Shown here one piece after another: positions 20,501 to 30,600 of a DNA stretch of 64,000 bases; within the stretch, counting starts at the first letter, position 1; each line of letters begins with the position of its first letter. Source of the stretch: Flavobacteriales bacterium (GTDB lineage: Bacteria; Bacteroidota; Bacteroidia; NS11-12g; UBA9320); NCBI GenBank assembly GCA_020635455.1, contig JACJZT010000003.1, positions 124,001-188,000 on the forward strand, given 5' to 3'. A model generated the notes under the pieces. That model ran no database searches and was not told the DNA's origin. It saw nothing but the letters and a program-made list of their open reading frames with translations. The position numbers and the translations under genes were made by a program.

Positions 20501-23500
20501 GAAGAGTTCATCCCTGAATTCATATAATACCGTTTTTTACTTTAATGGCGGTTGCAGTGACATAAATATTCATGACTGTTACATTAAAAGCAGGGCTGCC
20601 AATTCTACCAGTACCAACGAAACAAACCTTTATTTCTATTATACCAATTCAAACCATCAAGGGTTTGAAAACATAAACATCTATAATAATATCATTATAG
20701 ACGGGGCTTTTGGAATATATTGTTATACCTATTCAAACACCAAGAAATCAAGTCAACTGAATATTCTGCGCAACAAGTTTATTAACCAGTATTACTACGG
20801 TATTTACACATACTATATAGACAGGGTGCATATAAATTATAATGAAATTTACAACACCAAGCCAAAGCATACTTCAGGTTATGGTGTAATAAGTCAGTAT
20901 TCAGACAAGGGTTTCCATCTGATCGGAAACAATATATATAACCAGGAATATTACGGTGTGTATTTGTATAACGTTGAAGGTACTACCAACGACACCAACT
21001 TAATCATTAATAACTTTATACATTCCAAATCCACCAGCAGTGCCTTGGCATTGTACATCTATAGTTGCAGCTATATTAATGTATTCAACAACAACGTTCA
21101 CCAATACGTTGGCAACAGTTCATCTTATGCTGCATATTTTTACAGCAACTCACGAATTTTCTGCAGCAATAATAATTTCATAAACTCGGGTTCCGGTTAT
21201 TCCATTTATGTAAGCGGCTCGCTATCAGGAAGTAATTTCAATAATTTCTATTCAAACGGGTCAATTCTTTCTTATTATAATAATAACTTGTCAACCTTAG
21301 GAAACTGGCAATCCTATACAGGATTTGATGCTAACTCACTGAACATCGATCCAAGTTTTGTGAGCAGCAGCGACCTGCACGTTAGATCCATCAATCTTGA
21401 CGGAGCCGCCCGAAACATACCATATTTGGTAATGTACGACATTGACATGACCAAAAGGGATTCCTTGACACCGGATATTGGTGCGGACGAATTTGATATA
21501 CCTGCTGCCAACGATGCGGGTATGAGCGGACACTTCAGTCCGTCTGCACCCTTTACAGCCGGTAATTCTATTGTTAAAGCCTACATCAAGAATTTTGGAT
21601 CCGATACTTTGAAATCTGCAACCTTGAACTGGAAAGTCAATGGAAATCTGCAGTCAACCAGAAGCTGGACCGGAAGTCTGGCGCCCGGTGAATCGGATAC
21701 AACAACGGTGGGCAACTTTAATTTTCTTTCCGGAAAAGAATATGAAGTAATCTACTGGACCACTTTACCAAACGGCCAGGTGGATACGGTAAACTATAAT
21801 GACACTTTTACCAAGAAAAGACTATTACCTGCCTTAAAAGGAGTTTATACGGTTGAAGGTACCTTACCTGATTTTACAACTCTTGCAGATGCACTTGCAT
21901 ACCTTGAGATCAGTGGAGCAAGCGATACCGTATGGTTTAAACTAAGAGCCGGTACCTACAATTACAGAATCGTAGCAAAACCATATCCGGGAGCACATCC
22001 TTCACGTCCAATTTACATCGAATCTCAAAATGGAGACAGTTCTTCAGTAGTATTAAGAAATTCATATTCTTACGACGATATAATACGAATGGAAGGAGCA
22101 GATTATCTTCATTTCAGGAAATTAACCTTTAAACCCAGTTATTATTATTGCGTAGGCATGCAAAATGGTAGTCAGGGATTAAAATTCTCAAATTGTCGCT
22201 TTGTTCTTGATGCTTATTATTATGCCTATGGAATACGTTCTAATTCAGATGCAGATGACAGCCTTGAGGTTCGAAATTGCCAATTTGACAATGGTGGCTA
22301 CGGGGTCTATTGTTATGGAGGCAGTTCCAGTGTATATGAGAAAGGAATGATCATTGAAAAATGCTTGTTCAACAATCAAAACTACTACTCAATTTATGTG
22401 ACATTTGGAGAGTCCTTTAAAATCAAACACAATACCTTTAACTCTAACTCAAATTATCCTTGTGTTTATACCGACAACTCCAAGAACAACATCGATATTT
22501 CCTACAACAAAATGGTCAATTCAAATGTTTCGGGTGATGGCTTATACTGTTATAGGCATACCGGAACTTCAGTTTACAAAGGAAATATTTACAATAATTT
22601 CATAAGCATCGATGGTTCCAATGGAGCGAGAGAGGCCTTATACCTTAATCAGTGTACCTATTTGAACGTGTTCCATAATAGTATAAATGTTTATGGCACC
22701 AATACTTCCTCTTCAGCGCTTTATTTAAGTTCAGGAAGTAATTTCGACATCCGAAACAACATTTTCAGCAATCCGGGAGGAGGATATTCAATGAACTGGA
22801 ACAGTACTTCTGTTCCCAGCTGCGATTATAATGACTTGTTTACCGGAGGTACGAATCTTTGTTATTTAAACGGTTCGGTTTATACAAGTTTGAGTAGCTG
22901 GCGATCCGCAAGTTTCCGTGATTCAAAATCGATTTCATTAAATCCATCTTATACTTCAAATACGGATCTGCATTGCAATCTGTCAAGCATCGACAGTTCC
23001 TGTTTGCCAATCAGTGTCGTTACCGACGATATTGATCTTGATACCAGAAATACAGTTAAGGCGGATATGGGTGCGGATGAATTCAATAGTCTAAGTCATA
23101 ATCTCGGGGTCTCAAAAATTATTTCTCCGGTTAATTCATGTGGACTGGATTCCACTCCGGTAAAATTGCAAATATTCAATTTTGGTAATTTACCACAGGG
23201 TGGTTTTAGTGTAAGGTATAGGATAAATGGTGGAAGCATAATAAGTACAACAGTTTCAGACACCATTCAACCCGGCAAATCCTTAGATTACACCTTTACC
23301 GGTAAAGAACCGCTGATGTTTAACACCTTGACTGAAATCACAGCATGGACGGACCTTACCGGAGAAAAATTTACCAAAAACGACACTTTAAGAAAATCCT
23401 TTACCAATTATACCATTCCGGATACGGTTAAATTTACAGTACCATTCGACTCTGCAACCGGAGTGAACCTTCCTGTTGACTTGTCCTGGCTACCTTCTAA

Positions 23501-26500
23501 GGGAGCAACTTATTATGATCTATATTATTGGGAATTTGGACAAAGTAAACCGAGCTCGCCCAATGTTTCAAACCTCTCTCAAATAAGTTACCGTATCAAC
23601 AGCGGTATTGATTACGGTACAAAATATTCATGGCAGGTTGTAGCAAAAAATGCTGTATGTTCAACCCCGGGTTTGATAAAAGCCTTTACAACAAGGCATT
23701 TGCCAGATCTTATCGTAGAAGGTGTTACCAGTCCAAAATCTGCATTCTCTTCCACCAGTATTTCCATTTCCTGGAAAATAAAGAATACAGGCTTGGGTAA
23801 CGCCACCGGATTATGGTATGACGGGGTTTATTTGTCAAAAGATGCCGTTCTGGATGTTACTGACACGTATCTTGGCGCAGCCTCCAATCCTTCTGCTCTA
23901 ACACCCGGACAATCCTACAGCAATTCTACCAATGTTACCTTACCAAACGGTGTGAGCGGAAACTATTACATCTTTATAAAAACCGATAATTACAACAGTG
24001 TTTTGGAGGTTGACAACAACAACAACAGTGCGCGTGATACTACCAATACCGTAATTACCCTGACTCCCCCACCCGATTTGGTTGTTACTTCGGTCACAAG
24101 ACCAAGTACCGCATTCTCAGGAACACCTGCATCCACTGTCTTCACGGTCAAGAACCAGGGAACAGGTGACACCAGATCAGGAGGATGGTACGACAGGATC
24201 TATCTTTCAAATGAAAATGTATTAAATGGGTCATCGGTTTTGCTTAAAACCCTATACCATGCCGGTAATCTGAAAGCTGACAGCACTTATCAGGTGGCTA
24301 CTTCCGTAATTATTCCAAATTACATTTCAGGTAGGTATTATTTTGTTGTAAATACCGACCAGGCTAACTACGAATATGAGCATTCAAATGAAAACAATAA
24401 TACAACAGGATCAGATTCTATAAAGGTTATTTTAACTCCTCCACCGGATCTGATCGCAAGAAATGTTGTTAGTATTGATACCGCGAGCAATTATCAGATC
24501 GTGGATATTTCTTTCAACATTATCAACGATGGGGGCACAAAAACAAATGCTGCCTCTTATTCGGCTGTTTTCCTTTGTCCAAATTCCACCTTCGACAAAA
24601 ACATTTCACATTTTGTAGGCTATGGATACCATGGAAACATTGAATCTAAAGACACATCAAAATACCTCAATTCGTATCGAATAACTAAAAACATTAGTGG
24701 CACTTACTATATTTTCGTAATTGCGGATTACTTTGACTATGTTAATGAAGTTACGCATGAAAACAATAATGTTTCGCCGGGTACCAAGATCTTTATAAAG
24801 AGCCCGGATCTGATCGTAAGCAGAGTGGTAGTTCAAAAAACAGATACTACCGGAAGTATGACTCCGATCAACTATACCATAAAGAATATTGGTGAAGGAG
24901 TGGATTATCAGGGTGCCAGATGGGACAGCTTTTATATTTCAAAATCACCAACCTGGAATAAAAAGCTGGCGTATCCAATTGGTCGAAAGTTGTATTCAGG
25001 TACGATCCTGCCGGCAGATTCTATGAATCTTTCAATTTCTGTTAAAATTCCGGATGGTTATGACAGCACACGTTATTTCTATGTATTTACGGATATATTT
25101 GACCAAATCTATGAGTATGGAAGAGATACTAATAATTACAGAAGAAGCAACTCTATGTTTGTTGAACTTGCTCCTTATCCCGATCTTATACCTAAATTTA
25201 TTTCATACCCGGATTCTGCTAAGGCCGGTGATTTGATCGAGATCGATTTTGAAGTATTGAATGCCGGTAAAAGTAAGGCAAATCCAAACTGGAAAGATCA
25301 GTTCTATTTCTCAACCGATTCAGTTTACAACCCTGCCAAACTTGTTAACCTGGGTATTTTGAACAGAACCAGTTTGCTGGAAGTTGATTCCACTTATGGG
25401 TCAAAAGTGTATTTCTCCTTACCGGGTTCTATTGCCAAGGGCAAGTATTACTATTATTTGTTTGCAGACAAGGACATGAAGGTTTACGAACATTATAATG
25501 ATTCGAACAACATCGTTCGATCCAATAAAATATTCATTGATGGTTATCCTCCGATAGACCTGAAAATAAATTGTCCTTCCATACAGGATTCTATGTATTC
25601 CGGAAATTCATACGCATTAACTTACACTGTTACCAATAAAGGTCAGGCGAAAACGCCTGCCAATTCATGGAACGATGCTGTATATCTGTCAAAGGATTCC
25701 ATCCTTGACAATGGCGACCAGTTAATAGCAACCTTGTTCAACAACCTGCCTTTAGAAAAAGACAGTTCATATACCATGATGAGAAATGTATTAATTCCCA
25801 ATGGTACGAGTGGCAAGTATTATCTTATCGTAAAAACCGACGTTGAAAATCTGAATAAGGATATCGATCTGGTAAATAACGTAAGTTCGGTTTGCAATAA
25901 AAATGACTTTGCCAAACTGTTGACCCTATTCCTAACGGATCCACCGGATCTTCAAATTGTCAACTGGAATGTGCCTGGTAATTGTATTGCAGGCCAACCT
26001 GTAAAAATAATCTGGACCGTTGAAAATAAAGGTATCGGTACAACAAGGTCCGGAGCCTGGAAAGATGAGATCTATTTGTCAACAGACTATTCCGTTGATA
26101 AAACGGACCTGTTGGTCGGAACCCGTTCCAGAACAGGAAATTTAAATCCATCGGGTTCTTATAAGGACTCTTTAAATGTTACCATTCCCATAAATAAAGT
26201 CGGTAACTTTATTGTACTAATCCGAACCGATGGAGCCAATGTTGAATACGAACATTTGAATGAAGGAAACAACCTGGTTTCATCCATTCTTACATCGAGC
26301 AATGCACCACCTGCTGATCTGATCGTTTCAGAAGTAATTTCTCCTGATAGTGTTCTTAGTGGTAATAATATACTGATAACCTGGAAAGTCAAGAACATTG
26401 GAACCAATCCTGCAAGCGGAGTTATGTATGATAATGTTTACCTGTCTGTAGATGATAAACAGGGAGCAGGAGATGTATTATTAGGTTCGGTTTACCAAAG

Positions 26501-27635
26501 CATCACACTCACTCCTAACAGTGAAATTACGGTACAGCGATCTTTCAATGTAAGCGGTGTATCTATAGGCAATTATCATGTTTTGGTTACCACGGATGGA
26601 TTGAACAACATATTTGAACAGAGCGATACCAATAATACCGGTGTGGCTGCCAACTTACTGAATGTAAATGTTCCGGAATTGTTCGTGAATGTTAAAAAGA
26701 ATGATTCATTGTTCCAAAACAGACCGATCTACTACCGTATAGAAATACCCGGAAGTTTGTTTGAACAATCACTGCTGATAACACTTAAGGCCGACTCGAT
26801 CAATGGAGACAATCAGCTTTATGTAAAACATGGTGAAATGGTTAGCGGATCGAATTTTGACTTTAAATACAGAGAGCCCTTTGAAGGAAATCAGGAAATA
26901 ATTATTCCAAGTCTTGACAGTGGAACCTACTATCTACTGATTACAGGCAAAACAAGCACTTCAACCAAGCAATATATTTCAACTCTGGCCAGAATTCTGC
27001 CATTTGAGATTCGAAGTGTTAAACCTGTTGAAGGTGGCAATACCGGTGAAGTAACTTTACTTATCGAAGGGTCCAAATTTGATGATGAAACCACCTTCAG
27101 TATAAGTAAGGACGGAATTGCGGTGGTTGGTACAAAAACGGTAGATACCTTAGGATTAAGGTATAAGTATACTTATGAAGGATCGACGTTTACCCTTCCA
27201 ATTGACCCAACCATGGCCTTTGTTACCTTTGATCTGAACGGAATGGATACAGGAGATTACGATGTAATTGCCAACAAAATTGGCGAAACCGCGGTTTTGA
27301 AAGACGGATTCAAAGTAGTAGAAGGTATTGAAGGCTTGCTTACCATTGATGTGATAAGCCCGGAAAATACAAGAAACAACAACATATTTACAATGGAGGC
27401 CTTCTTTACCAACACCGGTAACATTGACATTGTTGGTAAAAAGATCCTGATCAACAGTACTCAGGGAGCACCTATTTCGCTTACACTTGATGGACTTGGC
27501 AAGAATGAAACAACTGTTGAAATAACAGTTCAGGAAGAAAACGGGCCACCCAACAGGCTGAGACCCAAAGGTCAGGGTTCGGTCTTAATTTATTCAAAAG
27601 CCTCTGGCGCATTAGGTTTCACCATTATTGATTAA
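14505..27635 (+). CDS. Giant secreted protein: five beta-helix modules and eight CARDB repeats
   Basis: A 4376-residue protein. The ATG at 14505 starts a signal peptide (MKKKYTQFLLNLILTVVFGF, ending near GAQGQ); an upstream TTG adds three residues and is rejected. After an N-terminal domain of about 170 residues come five large modules, each a CARDB-like linker followed by a right-handed beta-helix that opens with GGSSPDF or a variant and closes with a DIGADEF motif. A fibronectin-like segment follows, then eight CARDB repeats marked by PDL at about 23.7, 24.07, 24.44, 24.81, 25.18, 25.55, 25.94 and 26.31 kb. The end shows a bacterial pre-peptidase-like domain and an IPT-like domain. There is no VYPNP-type sorting domain. 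Probable surface adhesin or glycan-binding protein; the role is inferred. Confidence 0.85.
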   Translation: MKKKYTQFLLNLILTVVFGFGVLGAQGQSIDTVLFDYDDYFGCTACGDGVQIASTGTKDSLVDATPSNEYVAALKVKVKLFTCYSGNLYLLLNGVKVDSVASIYNCFCNACDSLEFNISGADIDKYYNHGQKNVFRVVPASGSTTLYFDRSIIFITRNTRINYDAAITGVDSPSVRTCAGSKNIVVEIANKGRLPFTGLDVLWTWNGAAQSTVTYSGTLDTLNGSGVNRAKITLGSKTFTVGKQDTLVAWSKDPGGITDSLNFNDTIRQIFNGSYKDTITVGGSSPDFSNIQSAVNALMQFGVCGPTYVSIRPGSYNEQISIGPIPGASTSSMVKFFASNGDSSSVSINFSANSTNRHVVQFLNANNIVFERLTIEALNSSYPYTVYLFDFLKDLYFKNCHFIGSTISSSSTNYSNVFYTYSNSFAKTENLNFVNCQFSHGSHGIYLGASSSNKLKGLNIRNCVFRDQYYMNTRFHNLNELNIDNSIFERSASTSSGYGIYISGSDDSVRITNNRIIQLGGCYSGIYVGNCYGTSNRRNLIANNFITAFTSGTSYYNVYLYYSTFFDIFNNNLYQATTNTSASNLYTQDGSNNRLCNNILVSNNGSRPFIISNSGSSTFELSDNNDFFNSNGNLGNWEGKNIISLSDLHAQGHDSNSVAVDPNYSSNTDLHVYHVDLDGKAKPFSQVTYDIDGQMRNSSTPDIGADEFKLRKLDAGLTEVAKVLADTQCVKVVLKNFGDTTITSTTINWVFRGASQSPKSWTGSLAKGDTTYVCLGTFVFHKDSAYELLAWTSAPNGGVDSIPTNDTTYSLFYPAMNGIYTIGGSSPDFSTFSAAVAALNKAGIKDSVKFLVRNGTYTEQISIGDILCADHKNSVIFESESGDSSLVILEYGSSSSSKNYVVELTKATGITFRHLTLRNSSSTYKTVVNISEYINNICFEHVQFENNDSTSTSSRTYLVNFGNGNASSVIFANCFFNRGSMALYLYGSNRHSNIQILSNKFRSQRYYGLYAYNHDDLKVTGNDFYYPNNLMYVAAYLYYLSGNCVFSNNKVFLDGPNAEYAVYCGSYSSNKDIFRIFNNFITLSGTNDGQSLYEESLNPGLVAFNNILSLSSGSGSYNSALYNYSGNVSLYNNNIVHQMGGYAFYNDYSYIFRSDNNNFFTNGSKFIYIDGNYYSDLPSYISGESLDSNSISTDPIFENNRDLHVSGIALNKGAMPVSGIMYDIDHEMRDTLNPDIGADEFTPLTTDIGVSSILNPGSLFLADTIQVKVVITNFGVDTVKSFVVQAKVNSDTLPRVSVSRNIASGDTVHVTLSPYIFVSNTLYDLLSWTSSPNGTSDQKVSNDTLRSLNRRTALSGVYTIGGSSPDFPDFKSAVAAMISAGIIDSVKFKVRSGTYTEQISIPPITGAMARNSIIFESETLDSSDVILTYSSTDYDTNYVVQFSGCDGVTFRKMTLEATSNNYGTVFNFRDESLNILVSNNMIIGPNSTGSTSDRALLRSDEGIHHRLHILNNTFVNGDMSIYIYGYNSNPPYDYMNELLIANNNFTGPYYYGMLLTYLDSVKIHGNNLFMDKYSYSYGFYLDEFDHIILTNNKVNMPVGRYGFYLYDLGYGSASNRGLVANNSAYVANNNTNSYGFYMRYSYYNDILHNTAKVDKGSSSNSYGFYLSYGSSNTFYNNNITNFNSGYAFYSDNVSTITNADRNNYFTNGSLFNYNNGNNYDKLSDWTAATQLDSNSISSDPLFTSVNDLHAKEIDLNGSAMYFARVPFDIDLEPRDTLNPDIGADEFQLPLNDAGISRIIVPKTPFLPGNQQVEVVLRNYGNNTLYTADINWVFNDTLQTPLSWSDTLVSGDTAHIKLGLKTFLRDSLYSLVCWSSQPNGTVDSIAYNDTAKALNQYPALSGVYTIGGASPDFNTFEDAVNAMKRGGIYDSVLFNVRNGTYTEQILIPYIKGANRENSIIFQSEQGDSSKVILLGTNSSSKNYTVYLDSTRGVTFRKMTLKSSSLNSYNTVFYFNGGCSDINIHDCYIKSRAANSTSTNETNLYFYYTNSNHQGFENINIYNNIIIDGAFGIYCYTYSNTKKSSQLNILRNKFINQYYYGIYTYYIDRVHINYNEIYNTKPKHTSGYGVISQYSDKGFHLIGNNIYNQEYYGVYLYNVEGTTNDTNLIINNFIHSKSTSSALALYIYSCSYINVFNNNVHQYVGNSSSYAAYFYSNSRIFCSNNNFINSGSGYSIYVSGSLSGSNFNNFYSNGSILSYYNNNLSTLGNWQSYTGFDANSLNIDPSFVSSSDLHVRSINLDGAARNIPYLVMYDIDMTKRDSLTPDIGADEFDIPAANDAGMSGHFSPSAPFTAGNSIVKAYIKNFGSDTLKSATLNWKVNGNLQSTRSWTGSLAPGESDTTTVGNFNFLSGKEYEVIYWTTLPNGQVDTVNYNDTFTKKRLLPALKGVYTVEGTLPDFTTLADALAYLEISGASDTVWFKLRAGTYNYRIVAKPYPGAHPSRPIYIESQNGDSSSVVLRNSYSYDDIIRMEGADYLHFRKLTFKPSYYYCVGMQNGSQGLKFSNCRFVLDAYYYAYGIRSNSDADDSLEVRNCQFDNGGYGVYCYGGSSSVYEKGMIIEKCLFNNQNYYSIYVTFGESFKIKHNTFNSNSNYPCVYTDNSKNNIDISYNKMVNSNVSGDGLYCYRHTGTSVYKGNIYNNFISIDGSNGAREALYLNQCTYLNVFHNSINVYGTNTSSSALYLSSGSNFDIRNNIFSNPGGGYSMNWNSTSVPSCDYNDLFTGGTNLCYLNGSVYTSLSSWRSASFRDSKSISLNPSYTSNTDLHCNLSSIDSSCLPISVVTDDIDLDTRNTVKADMGADEFNSLSHNLGVSKIISPVNSCGLDSTPVKLQIFNFGNLPQGGFSVRYRINGGSIISTTVSDTIQPGKSLDYTFTGKEPLMFNTLTEITAWTDLTGEKFTKNDTLRKSFTNYTIPDTVKFTVPFDSATGVNLPVDLSWLPSKGATYYDLYYWEFGQSKPSSPNVSNLSQISYRINSGIDYGTKYSWQVVAKNAVCSTPGLIKAFTTRHLPDLIVEGVTSPKSAFSSTSISISWKIKNTGLGNATGLWYDGVYLSKDAVLDVTDTYLGAASNPSALTPGQSYSNSTNVTLPNGVSGNYYIFIKTDNYNSVLEVDNNNNSARDTTNTVITLTPPPDLVVTSVTRPSTAFSGTPASTVFTVKNQGTGDTRSGGWYDRIYLSNENVLNGSSVLLKTLYHAGNLKADSTYQVATSVIIPNYISGRYYFVVNTDQANYEYEHSNENNNTTGSDSIKVILTPPPDLIARNVVSIDTASNYQIVDISFNIINDGGTKTNAASYSAVFLCPNSTFDKNISHFVGYGYHGNIESKDTSKYLNSYRITKNISGTYYIFVIADYFDYVNEVTHENNNVSPGTKIFIKSPDLIVSRVVVQKTDTTGSMTPINYTIKNIGEGVDYQGARWDSFYISKSPTWNKKLAYPIGRKLYSGTILPADSMNLSISVKIPDGYDSTRYFYVFTDIFDQIYEYGRDTNNYRRSNSMFVELAPYPDLIPKFISYPDSAKAGDLIEIDFEVLNAGKSKANPNWKDQFYFSTDSVYNPAKLVNLGILNRTSLLEVDSTYGSKVYFSLPGSIAKGKYYYYLFADKDMKVYEHYNDSNNIVRSNKIFIDGYPPIDLKINCPSIQDSMYSGNSYALTYTVTNKGQAKTPANSWNDAVYLSKDSILDNGDQLIATLFNNLPLEKDSSYTMMRNVLIPNGTSGKYYLIVKTDVENLNKDIDLVNNVSSVCNKNDFAKLLTLFLTDPPDLQIVNWNVPGNCIAGQPVKIIWTVENKGIGTTRSGAWKDEIYLSTDYSVDKTDLLVGTRSRTGNLNPSGSYKDSLNVTIPINKVGNFIVLIRTDGANVEYEHLNEGNNLVSSILTSSNAPPADLIVSEVISPDSVLSGNNILITWKVKNIGTNPASGVMYDNVYLSVDDKQGAGDVLLGSVYQSITLTPNSEITVQRSFNVSGVSIGNYHVLVTTDGLNNIFEQSDTNNTGVAANLLNVNVPELFVNVKKNDSLFQNRPIYYRIEIPGSLFEQSLLITLKADSINGDNQLYVKHGEMVSGSNFDFKYREPFEGNQEIIIPSLDSGTYYLLITGKTSTSTKQYISTLARILPFEIRSVKPVEGGNTGEVTLLIEGSKFDDETTFSISKDGIAVVGTKTVDTLGLRYKYTYEGSTFTLPIDPTMAFVTFDLNGMDTGDYDVIANKIGETAVLKDGFKVVEGIEGLLTIDVISPENTRNNNIFTMEAFFTNTGNIDIVGKKILINSTQGAPISLTLDGLGKNETTVEITVQEENGPPNRLRPKGQGSVLIYSKASGALGFTIID
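15348..23090 (+). repeat. Five tandem beta-helix modules of about 1.62 kb
   Basis: The module start motif (GGSSPDF and variants) occurs at 15348, 16971, 18585, 20220 and 21855, giving spacings of 541, 538, 545 and 545 codons. Each module contains RxGTYTEQIxI near its start (RAGTYNYRI in the fifth) and ends with D(I/M)GADEF. The fifth is the most divergent. The regular spacing points to duplication of a whole helix-plus-linker unit. Confidence 0.85.
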
Positions 27636-27643
27636 TACAAAAA

Positions 27644-30600
27644 ATGAAAACAACATTATATAATACCATAAACAGACTTGTCTTCATAACCATTCTGTTC
27701 GTGTCGAATTATGCAAACGCACAATACGATTTACGCGAAGCCGAATACAACGATAAAAATGAAGTTATTTGGTTCGTTCCTGCAAGTTCCTGGAATAAAA
27801 CCGCCAATGAGAATTTGCCGGAAATACTCAAGCAGATATATGGTCTTAAAGATAAACCTGAAATGAGGCTCATTTCAAAGTTTGAAAATTCCGAAAGCAA
27901 TTCAAAAGTATACCGTTATCAACAATACCTCAATGGAATAGAGGTAGAAGGTGGAGAGATCATCATCAGAAGAGATGAAAAAGATCTCATCCACACGGTC
28001 TTGGGTAGTTTCAGGAACATTAGCAATCCGGGGCTGCATTCAATAACCGAGAGCGAAGCACTTGATATTGCCATTGCACATCTGGGTCCTGACAAATATT
28101 ATCTCTGGCTTGACAGTGCTGCTGAGGCTGAATTGAAGTGGGTTCGGGGAGACCTTCAGGCAACCTATTATCCTAAAGGGAAATTGGTTTATTATCACAA
28201 TATCTTAATGCCCGAAACCGGGTATAATCTGTGTTACTTTTTTGAGATCTATTCCGCTCATTCCGAACGAATGTTTATTTATGTAAATGCCCGGACAGGG
28301 ATCATTGAAAACTCATACAATGCCGTAACCGATGTGAACGGAACCGGTAAACCCATGTACGGTGCTAATGATGTGGCATTCAGAGCAGCACGTTTAAATG
28401 ATACAACATTTTATCTCGAAGATTCGATAAGGAAGATATATACCGATGATTGTAATTATGATAGTGCCCTAAATCTGTTTTACTTTTTATCCAAAACCAG
28501 TTATTTCACAGGAGGAAACAGCATGCGTTCTGGAGTTTCTGCTCATTACGGAGCAACCAAAACATTTGATTTTTATAAAACAAAATTTAACCGGAATTCA
28601 TATGATGGTGCAGGAGCAATATTATTGCAAAGAGTGAACTTCAGGGAAAACCCTTCCCAAAACTACGACAATGCTTTCTGGAACGGAGTAGCCATGTTTT
28701 ATGGCGACGGAGGCGGTGCCACAGACTGGAACCCTATTGTAGCGATGGACGATGTTGGACATGAGATCACTCACGCTTTCATAGAAAAAACTGCAAACCT
28801 TATTTATCAGGCCGAACCCGGTGCCTTAAATGAAGCATGGGCTGATATACTTGGTATGGCAGTCGAAGCTTATGCGGGTGATAAAGACTGGCTTCAATCC
28901 GAAGATTCGTATAAATTGGGAGATCTCCGAAACATGAAAGAGCCGAAAAATTCAGGTGGCGGCGCATGCCCGAATTGTTATAAAAAGCAACATTGGGCAC
29001 CGTTGAACGGAGGTGATCACGGTGGAGTTCACACCAACTCCGGAGTGGCTAATTTTTGGTTTTACCTCATCACCGATGGTGGAAATGGAGTTAACGACAA
29101 CAACAAGAATTACGATGTTAAAAAACTTGATCTTGCCACATCTCAAAAAATTGCCTGGAGAGCCCTGGAGAGGTTTATGGTTAGGTATACCGATTATGCC
29201 AATGCCCGTAAGGCAACCCTTCTTGCTTGTGAAGATCTGGGGTATGACAAAGATTCCAAAGAATACAAAAGCGTTTGCGAAGCCTGGTTTGCAGTTGGTG
29301 TTGGTGATAAATGTTGTGACTCCGTAGAAGTTGAATTTGATATCACCGACACAAAATGCCATGACTCTAAAGACGGAGCCATTGATCTGGAGATTGTAAA
29401 ACCTGTCGGGCCGTTTAACCCGAATCCTTTTGTTTACAAATGGTTCAAGGGAGATACAACATCATCGGTATTGGCAACCACTCAGGATCTCAACGATAAG
29501 GATTCAGGAAAGTATGTGGTAATTGTACGTGACACGGTTGCTAAATGCCAGGTGGTTGAAACAGCAAGGATCAAAGCACCTGAAAAGTTAAAAGTAGATG
29601 TTTCCGGTGGAGGAACCTTCACAAGATCCTGTGACAGAAGCTTCACAGTAACCTTGAGGGCTAACGCAAGTGGCGGAACCGCACCCTATACTTACAACTG
29701 GGCAAATGCAAGGCATGAAGTGGTTTGTTCAGGGCGCAACAGCTTTACGCGGAAATATACCTGCAATGTGAGGGATAAGAACAACTGTACGGCAAAAGGC
29801 TCAGCCATTGTTAAATATATTGCGATCACATGTTCTTATGACCCCAACGACATTATCGGGCCACCTAGTTTCGGTGATGAGAAATGGGTATCCATAAATG
29901 CGACCTTACCTTATAAGATTCGTTATGAAAATGATCCGAAATTTGCTACCGGACCGGCACAAAAAGTAACCATTGATCATGTGTTAGACTCGAACGTCGA
30001 TTTAACTTCGTTCCGTTTGGGAAGCTTTGGATTTAAAGATTATATTTTCAATGTACCAAAAAATTCTTCTTATTATACTGAACGGCTTGATATCCGTGAT
30101 TCGTTCAACATCTATCTGGATGTAGTAGCAGGTATTGATATCAGTACGAGAAAAGCATTCTGGGTATTTGAAAGTATAGATCCGAATACCGGATTACCTC
30201 CTACTGATGCAAGAGGTTATCTGGCTATTAACGATACCATTACTCATAAGGGTGAAGGATTTGTCAATTATACCATCAAACCAAAAAGTACATCAAAAAC
30301 CGGCGACAGCATACGGGCAAAAGCAGTGATCGTTTTTGATGACAATCCGGAGGTATTAACACCAAAGATACATAACCTCATCGATGCCAAACCTCCGGTA
30401 AGCGCCATTCAACCCATGCCTTCGGTGGTTGATTCAACCATTGTACCCATCAAATTGGCAGGTCAGGATGATGCAGGTGGATCCGGACTGGAAAGTTATA
30501 ATGTGTTTGTATCTGAAAACCACGGAACGTATAAACTGGCACTTGAACAAATAACCGACTCCATTGCCTACTTTAAGGGAAATTTCGGTTCCAGCTACAG

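Noticed and set aside
27620..27660. Possible frameshift joining the two giant genes
   Set aside because: The second gene opens with its own ATG and a clear signal peptide eight bases after the first stop, so it is a separate exported protein.
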